Below are positions 7,344-12,350 of a stretch of DNA of 12,350 nt, piece after piece. How positions within the stretch are numbered: position 1 is the first letter of the stretch; every line of letters starts with the position of its first letter. The notes under the pieces are model-generated. The model did no database searches. It was given only the letters and a program-made list of their open reading frames with translations, and was not told where the DNA came from. The stretch is from positions 1 through 12,350 of the forward strand of contig CAYZXN010000078.1 of assembly GCA_964482425.1 (NCBI GenBank), read 5' to 3'. Source of the DNA: WHTF01 sp964482425 (GTDB taxonomy: Bacteria > Desulfobacterota > Binatia > UBA9968). A program made the position numbers and the translations under genes.

Positions 7344-8894
7344 CTACAGTGGGATGTTCCCATGTTTTTTCGGCGGATTATGATCCTGCTTGTTTTTCAA
7401 CATTTCTAAAGAACGGATAAGAGTGGGACGGGTGTCCTCGGGATAAATAACCGCATCGATGTAACCATATTCGGCGGCTTTGAACGGATTGGCAAAGGTG
7501 TCACGGTATTGTTGCGCCATCTGGTCGCGCGCCTTGGCAGGATCCTCTGCGTTCTGCAGCGTCTCGCGAAAGACGATATTGATCGCCCCTTCCGGACCCA
7601 TGACGGCGATCTCGCCTGTCGGGTATGCCAGATTAATGTCTCCTCGTAAGTGTTTGCTCGACATGACGATATAGCCACCGCCGTAGGCCTTGCGCGTCAC
7701 GATCGTCACCTTGGGAACCGTGGCCTCCGCGTAAGCGTAAAGCAGCTTGGCGCCGTGGCGGATGATCCCTTCGTATTCCTGTGAAATACCCGGCAAAAAG
7801 CCCGGGACATCGACAAAGGTCACCACCGGAATATTGAAACAGTCGCAGAATCGAATAAAGCGGGCGCCCTTAACCGATGCATTAATGTCGAGACACCCGG
7901 CCAGTGCCGCCGGCTGGTTGGCGACGATGCCTACCGGTCGTCCACCCAGACGGGCAAAACCTATCAGGAGATTCGGGGCAAAGTCTCGCTGCGCCTCGTA
8001 GAAATATCCCTCGTCGACCACGGCATGAATCAGCTCCTTCATGTCGTAGGGCCGATTAGGATTATCGGGAACCAGGTCGCGCAGCTTCTTATCACGCCGC
8101 AACGGATCATCGCTGGTCGCATGAAACGGTGGATCTTCCTGGTTGTTGCTGGGCAGAAACGCGATCAATTCGCGAATCATCAGCAAGCATTCCTTTTCTC
8201 CGTTCGCCGTGAAATGCGCCACGCCGCTCTTGGCGCCGTGAGTTTCGGCGCCGCCAAGCTCGTCTTTAGTGACGTCCTCGTGCGTAACCGTCTTGATGAC
8301 ATCGGGCCCTGTAATAAACATGTAGCTGTTGGTTTTCACCATATAGATGAAATCCGTGATCGCCGGAGAGTAAACCGCGCCTCCCGCGCACGGCCCCATA
8401 ATAGCCGAAATCTGCGGGACAACGCCCGACGCTTTGACATTGCGCAGAAAAATCTCGCCATAACCCGCCAGACTGAGCACTCCCTCTTGGATGCGCGCGC
8501 CGCCGGAGTCATTGATGCCGATAATAGGCGCGCCGTTCTTCATCGCGAGGTCCATCACCTTGCAAATCTTCTCCGCCACCACACCGCTGAGACTGCCGCC
8601 AAAAACTGTAAAGTCCTGCGAGTAAACATAGACGAGACGCCCGTCAATGGCGCCGTATCCCGTGACCACCGCGTCGCCGAGGAATTTTTGTTCCTGCATG
8701 TCAAAGTCCGTACAGCCATGCGTGCGCAGCCGATCCAGTTCGACAAAACTGCCGCCATCGAGAAGGATGGCCAGGCGCTCGCGCGCCAGCAATTTGCCCT
8801 GCTCATGCTGTCGGCCGGCTCGTTTTTCGCCCCCACCGGCATCGGCCTTCTGGTTCAGCTCGCGAAGTTTCTCAAAATTGTTGCTGATGGTCAT
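7344..8894 (-). CDS. acyl-CoA carboxylase carboxyltransferase beta subunit (PccB/AccD5-like)
   Basis: This subunit transfers the carboxyl group from biotin to an acyl-CoA. The 516-residue length and layout are those of PccB: GKLLARERLAILLD near the N-terminus, the first crotonase domain with SGGARIQEG (130-138) and GPCAGGAVYSPA (167-178), and the second with AGCLDINASVKGARF and VTFVDVPGFLPG. The KAYGGGYIVMSSKH segment carries Ile409. In the Streptomyces enzymes the equivalent position is Asp in strict propionyl-CoA carboxylase PccB and Ile in the broader AccB, so acetyl-CoA may also be used (inference). An AAGGAA site nine bases before the ATG supports the start. It is the first gene of the four-gene minus-strand operon, read from a consensus-like promoter. 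Methylmalonyl-CoA decarboxylase alpha chains are relatives, but the adjacent biotin carboxylase favours a carboxylase. Confidence 0.94.
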   Translation of the reverse strand: MTISNNFEKLRELNQKADAGGGEKRAGRQHEQGKLLARERLAILLDGGSFVELDRLRTHGCTDFDMQEQKFLGDAVVTGYGAIDGRLVYVYSQDFTVFGGSLSGVVAEKICKVMDLAMKNGAPIIGINDSGGARIQEGVLSLAGYGEIFLRNVKASGVVPQISAIMGPCAGGAVYSPAITDFIYMVKTNSYMFITGPDVIKTVTHEDVTKDELGGAETHGAKSGVAHFTANGEKECLLMIRELIAFLPSNNQEDPPFHATSDDPLRRDKKLRDLVPDNPNRPYDMKELIHAVVDEGYFYEAQRDFAPNLLIGFARLGGRPVGIVANQPAALAGCLDINASVKGARFIRFCDCFNIPVVTFVDVPGFLPGISQEYEGIIRHGAKLLYAYAEATVPKVTIVTRKAYGGGYIVMSSKHLRGDINLAYPTGEIAVMGPEGAINIVFRETLQNAEDPAKARDQMAQQYRDTFANPFKAAEYGYIDAVIYPEDTRPTLIRSLEMLKNKQDHNPPKKHGNIPL

Positions 8895-8950
8895 CTGGAA
8901 AGTTTCCTTGGCGCCAGGAGTCTGCGTGTGCGGGGTTCACGGGTCCGGGC

Positions 8951-8978
8951 ATCATAACAAAAGAGCCTGGTCTGTCAA
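8951..8978 (-). promoter_or_regulatory. sigma70-type promoter of the acyl-CoA carboxylase operon
   Basis: On the minus strand TTGACA (8978-8973) is followed after 16 bases by TATGAT (8956-8951). A TG one base before the -10 makes an extended -10. The expected start is near A8944, giving a leader of about 50 bases that ends with the AAGGAA ribosome site. This is a perfect -35 and a five-of-six -10. Confidence 0.8.
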
Positions 8979-8996
8979 CTGAAATTGCCGCAACAA

Positions 8997-9019
8997 CGCA
9001 ACTCTTTGTTGAAGTTGCG
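8997..9019. repeat. operator-like inverted repeat in divergent promoter region
   Basis: CGCAACT (8997-9003) and AGTTGCG (9013-9019) form a perfect 7-bp inverted repeat with a nine-base spacer. It lies upstream of the carboxylase -35 and overlaps the possible -35 of the divergent peptidase gene. That is a suitable place for a regulator controlling both directions. Regulatory function is inference. Confidence 0.4.
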
Positions 9020-9045
9020 CGGTGAAATTGCTAGCGTGCTATTTT
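9015..9045 (+). promoter_or_regulatory. possible promoter of the M24 peptidase gene
   Basis: TTGCGC (9015-9020) is followed after 19 bases by TATTTT (9040-9045), preceded by TG-C (9037-9039) as an extended -10. Initiation would be near 9052. This would exclude the TTG at 9044 as a start codon and leave the ATGs at 9065 or 9071. The -35 is weak and the spacing is long. Confidence 0.35.
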
Positions 9046-9064
9046 GTCCACGTACGAAAGTTGG

Positions 9065-10270
9065 ATGCGCATGTTGCGAACAAATTCCAGATCGAAAGAG
9101 ACAAAGGACGACGTCGACCAGACACCCCGGGTGGCATCGTTAAAGACGGATCAGGCGTTGCTATTGGTCTCCGCCAGCGAAGGCGACGCCAACATGCTCT
9201 ACGCGGTGGGCATGTTCGTTCCCGATCCATTCATCTTCTTCAAGCACAAGGGCAAGAAATACGTGGTCATGAGCGATCTCGAAGTCGACCGCGCCAAACG
9301 CCAGGCCAAGGTCGATTATGTATTGTCACTGTCGCACTATCAGCGAAAGTTAAAGCAACAGGGAAATCCCAGCCCCGGCATGGTCGATGTGCTAAACGTG
9401 CTTTTTGAAGAGAAGCGCATCCGATCGCTGATCGTACCGGCGAACTTTCCCGCTCTTCTACTGGATCGGTTGCGCGGCACCGGCTTCAAAGTTGAAATCC
9501 AGCGCGACCCGTTGTTTGCCGAGCGCGAAATCAAGCGTGCGGACGAAGTGAAACACATTACGGAGTCGCTGCGGATTGCGAGATTGGGTCTGGAGGCCGG
9601 TATCCGGACGCTCAAGAGGAGCAAAACCGGACGCGACGGCTACTTGTATTTGAACGGCGCAAGACTCACATCGGAAACCCTTAAGACCGCCGTAAATACG
9701 ACGATCATGGCCCACGGTTGGCTGCCCAGTCATACGATCATCTCCTCGGGAAATCAGTGTGTGGATCCGCACCACGAAGGAACCGGCCCGATCAAGGCGA
9801 ATACGTCGATCATTTTCGACATCTTCCCCCGTTCGCAGAAGAACGGCTACTTCGGAGATCTCAGCCGAACCGTCGTGCGTGGTCGCGCGTCGGATAAATT
9901 GAAAAAGATTTACGCTACCGTGCAGGCCGGACAACAAATCGGTTTCGATTTGATTCGCGACGGCGTCAACGGCAGAGAAGTCCATCAAAAAATTCTGGAT
10001 CTTTTCGCCCAACGGGGCTTTCCCACCGGAAGCATCAAAGGTCGGATGCAGGGTTTTTTTCACGGCACCGGACATGGGCTCGGGCTCGACATCCATGAAG
10101 CGCCGAGAATCGCGCCGGTGGATGCAACGCTCAAAACCGGCCACGTAGTCACTGTCGAGCCGGGGCTCTATTACCTCGGAGTTGGCGGCGTGCGCCTGGA
10201 GGATGTGGTCCTGGTAACCGCCAACGGCAATAGAAATCTTACCGATTGTCCACAGTTTCTGGAAGTGTGA
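9065..10270 (+). CDS. M24 family metallopeptidase (Xaa-Pro aminopeptidase/prolidase-like)
   Basis: This is a pita-bread fold dinuclear metallopeptidase; relatives cleave X-Pro bonds. Numbered from the ATG at 9065 (401 residues), the five metal ligands are present: Asp252 in FDIFPR, Asp265 in GDLSRTV, His337 in GTGHGLGLDIHE, Glu365 in TVEPGLY and Glu379 in RLEDVV. The N-terminal creatinase-like domain covers about residues 25-155. The spacing between the two Asp ligands is 13 residues rather than the usual 11, a small insertion tied to the DIFPR motif. The frame is open back to a TTG at 9044, but ATGs at 9065 and 9071 fit the likely promoter and a GAAAG at 9055-9059 better. No signal peptide is seen, so it is probably cytoplasmic. 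It is followed by the HEAT-repeat gene on the same strand. Exact substrate is unknown. Confidence 0.9.
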   Translation: MRMLRTNSRSKETKDDVDQTPRVASLKTDQALLLVSASEGDANMLYAVGMFVPDPFIFFKHKGKKYVVMSDLEVDRAKRQAKVDYVLSLSHYQRKLKQQGNPSPGMVDVLNVLFEEKRIRSLIVPANFPALLLDRLRGTGFKVEIQRDPLFAEREIKRADEVKHITESLRIARLGLEAGIRTLKRSKTGRDGYLYLNGARLTSETLKTAVNTTIMAHGWLPSHTIISSGNQCVDPHHEGTGPIKANTSIIFDIFPRSQKNGYFGDLSRTVVRGRASDKLKKIYATVQAGQQIGFDLIRDGVNGREVHQKILDLFAQRGFPTGSIKGRMQGFFHGTGHGLGLDIHEAPRIAPVDATLKTGHVVTVEPGLYYLGVGGVRLEDVVLVTANGNRNLTDCPQFLEV

Positions 10271-10342
10271 TTGGCGCCGGTTTCAAGTCAGCCGCTTTAA
10301 GCGTCTTACCTGCCAGTGCCCGCCAAACTTTTGAGTCGACTG

Positions 10343-11098
10343 ATGGCCGAGACGAGCCAAATTGCTGAATGGATCCAAGCTCTGGATCGGCCGGACAAGC
10401 AAGCGCTCCGTTCGGCCGTTGACGGTTTGATCGAAGCATTGCCGAGTTCGCCTGAACTCGCGTCGGCTTTGAAGGATCTTTTGAGCGCTCCACAAGCGAA
10501 ACCTCGCTGGCCCGTCGCTTACATCTTGGCGCACCTCTCGCCACCGCCCGCCGGCGCATTGCAAACTTTGCTCACAACGCTCGACGATGCGGATCCCGAC
10601 ATACGATGGGCGATTATTCTGCTATTGGCGCGGCTCACGCGGGCAGACATCGCGATACTACAGCTTCCCATGGAGGTACTCATCAACGGAACCGCAACAC
10701 AACGGCGCATGGTGATCTACTTTCTGAAAGAACTAAAGCTGAAGAACGAGACAGTTGTAGAGACGCTGTTAAACTCACTGTGCGATGCCGATCCCACTGT
10801 CAGGGTGGCCGCGGTGATCACGCTGAAAGAACAAGATGTACCCATCGAAGGCAGAAAAGCCTTATTAGAGTTGCTGCTGCGCGATGGCGATGTCCGAGTA
10901 CAGCATGCGGCGGCGATCACGCTCGCCTCGCTGGGATCGCCCAGCGAAGAATTCGTCGCCACGTTACATCAAGCCATGCAAACTGCGCCCGCGCCGTTGA
11001 AGAAGGCAGCCGGCGCGGCATTGCGCATCCTTCAGGAAAAAAGAGAGGTCCGTCCCATACGACAACTCACGTCGCCGCTGAAACGGACCTCGAACTAA
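10343..11098 (+). CDS. HEAT-repeat protein
   Basis: This is an alpha-solenoid protein of 251 residues, probably a protein-interaction scaffold; no catalytic motif is visible. HEAT-like units can be read at about 74-100 (LLTTLDDADPDIRWAIILLLARL), 140-163 (TLLNSLCDADPTVRVAAVITL), 175-198 (LLELLLRDGDVRVQHAAAITLASLG) and 203-231. The recurring D(A/G)DP.(V/I)R turn and following A-rich helix resemble the PBS-lyase HEAT subfamily. The start is uncertain: a GTG at 10316 would add nine residues, and I prefer the ATG at 10343, although the GAG at 10333 is only a weak ribosome site. It begins about 70 bases after the M24 peptidase stop, with no obvious terminator between, so the two may form an operon. 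The C-terminal tail is basic. The partner is unknown. Confidence 0.8.
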   Translation: MAETSQIAEWIQALDRPDKQALRSAVDGLIEALPSSPELASALKDLLSAPQAKPRWPVAYILAHLSPPPAGALQTLLTTLDDADPDIRWAIILLLARLTRADIAILQLPMEVLINGTATQRRMVIYFLKELKLKNETVVETLLNSLCDADPTVRVAAVITLKEQDVPIEGRKALLELLLRDGDVRVQHAAAITLASLGSPSEEFVATLHQAMQTAPAPLKKAAGAALRILQEKREVRPIRQLTSPLKRTSN

Positions 11099-11113
11099 CT
11101 TCGGTAGACTGAG

Positions 11114-11167
11114 GGGGATTGCTAGGCTTCAAGCTAGAATCCCCGTCAAAGATCCACTTGAAGCCTA
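11114..11167. repeat. two mutually exclusive hairpins, or a pseudoknot
   Basis: Hairpin A pairs GGGGATT (11114-11120) plus CTAG (11122-11125) with CTAG (11134-11137) plus AATCCCC (11138-11144), with one bulged base and an eight-base loop GCTTCAAG. Hairpin B pairs TAGGCTTCAAG (11123-11133) with CTTGAAGCCTA (11157-11167), a perfect 11-bp inverted repeat. B uses the loop and one arm of A, so they compete or form a pseudoknot. The element follows the HEAT gene on the plus strand and the micro-ORF on the minus strand. Neither strand shows a T-run right after it, so an intrinsic terminator is not supported. Confidence 0.7.
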
Positions 11168-11209
11168 AGTCTCAGCCACCTCGCAGACAGTACAATTATC
11201 ATCAATCAT
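11165..11209 (-). CDS. putative 14-residue peptide with CxxC (MIDDNCTVCEVAET)
   Basis: I do not recognise this micro-ORF. It is proposed because its expression signals are unusually good: a TTGACA-17-TAAACT promoter, and an AGGAGG core (11225-11220) ten bases before the ATG, set within an 18-base complement to the 16S tail. The peptide MIDDNCTVCEVAET is acidic and has two cysteines in a CxxC, which could bind metal, form a disulfide or be modified. The start codon can pair in a 6-bp helix, CAGACA with TGTCTG (11184-11189 / 11209-11214). The TAG stop lies in the arm of an 11-bp inverted repeat. No same-strand gene follows until 8894, which argues against a leader peptide. Alternatives are a structured small RNA that only resembles an mRNA, or an overlapping 18-codon frame from an ATG at 11202 (stop at 11146), whose ribosome-site spacing is poor. 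Confidence 0.45.
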   Translation of the reverse strand: MIDDNCTVCEVAET

Positions 11210-11211
11210 GT

Positions 11212-11229
11212 CTGGACCACCTCCTTTCT
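11212..11229 (-). promoter_or_regulatory. hyper-extended Shine-Dalgarno complementary to the 16S 3' tail
   Basis: The minus strand reads AGAAAGGAGGTGGTCCAG. The conserved bacterial 16S 3' end CTGGATCACCTCCTTTCT can pair with all 18 bases, with one G.U at 11217. Normal ribosome sites use four to eight of these bases. It lies just upstream of the 14-codon ORF. Confidence 0.75.
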
Positions 11230-11241
11230 CTGCTGAGTTTT

Positions 11242-11270
11242 AGTTTAAGGAGGCAGACCTCTTCTGTCAA
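11242..11270 (-). promoter_or_regulatory. sigma70-type promoter of the micro-ORF transcript
   Basis: On the minus strand TTGACA (11270-11265) is followed by exactly 17 bases and then TAAACT (11247-11242). The predicted start is near A11234, giving a leader of about 25 bases that is almost entirely the Shine-Dalgarno element. The spacer contains CCTCCTT, complementary to that element; it would be outside the transcript unless transcription came from upstream, for example readthrough from pgeF. Confidence 0.7.
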
Positions 11271-11338
11271 CAACGAAGCAACCGCACTGCTAAAAATTAA
11301 GACAGCAGCGCGCCGTGGTCGCAAATGTCGGCAGCCCT

Positions 11339-12112
11339 CTACAACGCGTGCCAGCCGATGAAACTGATCTGGCGTCCGGTTTCACTTTTGTCGCGCCGGT
11401 AGGAAAAAAACTTATCTCGCGCACAACTGGTGCATGGACCGACGAGATGGATTTGGCTTTGGGGAACTCCCGCCCGGTGCAGAATCGCATGATTGAGCCC
11501 GCGCAAGTTCAGATAAGTCCGATCTCTTCTAGTTTGAATACAGGCCTGGGCAAGCTCATCCCACTTCTCGGTGAGCGAGCGCACAACATCGGCGCCGATT
11601 TCGTAACAACACGCGTCGATAGACGGACCCAGTGCGACTTCGACTTCCGATGGCAGCACGCTGTGCTCCTCCAAGAGCACTTTAATCATCTTGGCGGCAA
11701 TCCCTGCCGAAGTTCCGCGCCATCCCGCGTGAACCGCGGCCACCAACTGCCGGGCCGGCGTAACAAAAAGAATCGGCACACAATCCGCCGTGAGGACGCC
11801 CAGATAAATCCCGCTGAGCTGCGTCAACATGCCATCCGCTTCGCCGGCTTCCTTGAGGTTCCCGTGCTGAATTTCAATGAGATTATCCCCGTGAACCTGC
11901 TTCATCGTCACGACCCGGCCGTTGTGTATGCCGACAGCGCCCTTCATGTCGCACATGTTATCTTTGACGATTCGCGCATCGTCGCCGACAGCGAACGAAA
12001 GATTGAGCCCGGCATAGGGGCCTGTACTTCTTCCGCCGGTTCGGCCCAAGAACCCATGCAGCAAACCAACGTACTTTTCCCACTCTGGAACTTTGAGCCA
12101 CGTGATTTCCAT
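11339..12112 (-). CDS. pgeF: peptidoglycan editing factor PgeF (YfiH/laccase-domain family)
   Basis: PgeF hydrolyses mis-incorporated UDP-MurNAc-L-Ser so that peptidoglycan keeps L-Ala at position one. Older annotations call the family multicopper polyphenol oxidase. The 257-residue protein has normal length and shows the zinc/active-site residues His74 in KQVHGD, Cys111 in LTADCVP and His128 in VHAGWRGT, equivalent to His71, Cys107 and His124 of E. coli YfiH. GPSIDACCYEIG and the C-terminal FFSYRRDKSETGRQISFI are also typical. The ATG at 12112 gives the expected N-terminus (MEITWLKVPEW). No good ribosome site precedes it, and the predicted promoter would start transcription only about two bases upstream, so translation may be leaderless. 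It is convergent with the HEAT gene across a 240-base gap. Confidence 0.95.
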   Translation of the reverse strand: MEITWLKVPEWEKYVGLLHGFLGRTGGRSTGPYAGLNLSFAVGDDARIVKDNMCDMKGAVGIHNGRVVTMKQVHGDNLIEIQHGNLKEAGEADGMLTQLSGIYLGVLTADCVPILFVTPARQLVAAVHAGWRGTSAGIAAKMIKVLLEEHSVLPSEVEVALGPSIDACCYEIGADVVRSLTEKWDELAQACIQTRRDRTYLNLRGLNHAILHRAGVPQSQIHLVGPCTSCARDKFFSYRRDKSETGRQISFIGWHAL

Positions 12113-12120
12113 ACGCCTGG

Positions 12121-12149
12121 ATTATTCCCGGTTCATTGAACCTCTGCAA
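12121..12149 (-). promoter_or_regulatory. pgeF promoter with palindromic operator in the spacer
   Basis: On the minus strand TTGCAG (12149-12144), 17 bases, then AATAAT (12126-12121). The spacer contains the perfect palindrome GGTTCATTGAACC (12130-12142; 6-bp arms around one base), an ideal site for a dimeric repressor. The expected start is near 12114, almost at the pgeF ATG. Confidence 0.55.
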
Positions 12150-12199
12150 GCCCAGGTCGCGTGATTAACCCTAATCCGACATTGTTTCGAAGTCGCTCG

Positions 12200-12336
12200 G
12201 ACGATGAGGCTACAGCCGTGGGCAATGGGACACTGCCTTGAAGGCCACCCCGCAATCCCCTGAGGGTGACATTTCGTGCGTCGGGCCTTAACGCAACCTG
12301 TGCGCTCAAGTGCCCACGGCTTCCGGTCTCACCGTC
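12200..12336 (+). ncRNA. ssrS: structured RNA, possibly 6S RNA
   Basis: The ends of this segment form a long closing stem: an 11-bp perfect helix (12214-12224 with 12311-12321), an internal loop, seven pairs including two G.U (12205-12211 with 12325-12331), one mismatch and four more pairs (12200-12203 with 12333-12336). Inside are TCCCCTGAG (12256-12264) followed by GACATTTC (12268-12275), close to the E. coli 6S block around the product-RNA start (TCCCCTGAGCCGATATTTC), and GCCTTAA (12285-12291), also present in 6S. 6S RNA binds sigma70 RNA polymerase. Against this, the distance between the two blocks is about half that in E. coli, and no clear promoter is seen. The strand is assigned from these blocks. 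The RNA could extend past the window edge. Confidence 0.45.
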
Positions 12337-12350
12337 GTTGCTCACTCCTG

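Noticed and set aside
8025..8957. 310-codon plus-strand ORF opposite the carboxyltransferase gene
   Set aside because: It lies antisense to a certain gene with full family motifs. Its translation has no recognisable domain, so it is a GC-driven shadow frame.
9458..10144. 228-codon minus-strand ORF inside the M24 peptidase gene
   Set aside because: It is antisense to conserved metal-ligand motifs and shows no domain or ribosome site.
11114..11144. Intrinsic terminator for the HEAT gene
   Set aside because: The hairpin is strong but no T-run follows on either strand, so only a structural element is claimed.
11212..11229. Plus-strand resemblance to the 3' end of a 16S rRNA gene
   Set aside because: Only these 18 bases match; the sequence to the left does not resemble helix 45 or any other part of 16S. 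The minus-strand Shine-Dalgarno reading explains it with a promoter and ATG in place.
11220..11256. CCTCCTT/AAGGAGG inverted repeat as a Shine-Dalgarno-sequestering hairpin
   Set aside because: The CCTCCTT arm is in the spacer of the predicted promoter, so it is absent from the main transcript. It could matter only for readthrough RNA.
11119..11361. 80-codon plus-strand ORF
   Set aside because: It has no credible ribosome site, a low-complexity basic translation, and runs into pgeF in antisense. The minus-strand signals in the same place are better.

Overview
The window is a gene-dense bacterial chromosome segment of about 12.35 kb with moderate-to-high GC. It carries ordinary housekeeping genes. 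The mix is an AccC/AccB/PccB-type split acyl-CoA carboxylase, a pyruvoyl arginine decarboxylase, a class II HDAC-like deacetylase, a two-gene Tat cluster, PgeF and FabF/FabH. This fits a Gram-negative, deltaproteobacterium-like lineage (Desulfobacterota, Binatota, NC10 or relatives). That is inference from gene content only; no rRNA or marker phylogeny is available here.

Layout from left to right. (1) Positions 12-3368, minus strand: an HDAC-family deacetylase, then fabF and fabH. The last two overlap by an ATGA and form the initiating and elongating condensing-enzyme pair of type II fatty-acid synthesis. (2) Positions 3545-4592, plus strand: tatA-tatC, a minimal twin-arginine translocase. 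It converges on the next block so tightly that the two stop codons share the four bases TTAA. (3) Positions 4589-8894, minus strand: an apparent operon read from a near-consensus promoter at about 8951-8978. It encodes the carboxyltransferase, biotin carboxylase and biotin-carrier subunits of an acyl-CoA carboxylase, followed by pyruvoyl-dependent arginine decarboxylase. The carboxyltransferase carries Ile at the position that in characterised relatives separates broad acyl-CoA carboxylases from strict propionyl-CoA ones, so it could supply malonyl-CoA to the FabH/FabF step. (4) Positions 9065-11098, plus strand, divergent from the carboxylase operon: an M24 metallopeptidase (Xaa-Pro aminopeptidase-like) and a HEAT-repeat protein. 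(5) Positions 11339-12112, minus strand: pgeF, with a promoter whose spacer contains a perfect palindrome and which places the start site almost at the AUG. (6) Positions 12200-12336: a strongly folding RNA-like element with 6S-RNA-like sequence blocks, running close to the right edge.

The most unusual part is the 240-base gap between the HEAT gene and pgeF (11099-11338). On the minus strand it holds a TTGACA-17-TAAACT promoter. This is followed by an 18-base Shine-Dalgarno region that is complementary to essentially the whole 3' tail of 16S rRNA (one G.U pair). It is correctly spaced from an ATG that opens a 14-codon ORF, MIDDNCTVCEVAET. The start codon lies in a possible hairpin, and the stop codon lies inside one arm of an 11-bp inverted repeat that competes with a second strong hairpin. 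No same-strand gene follows for more than 2 kb, so this looks like a stand-alone micro-gene or a structured ribosome-interacting small RNA rather than a leader peptide. I do not recognise it.

No stretch longer than 300 bases lacks a gene. I saw no tRNA, rRNA gene, CRISPR array, insertion sequence or phage gene.
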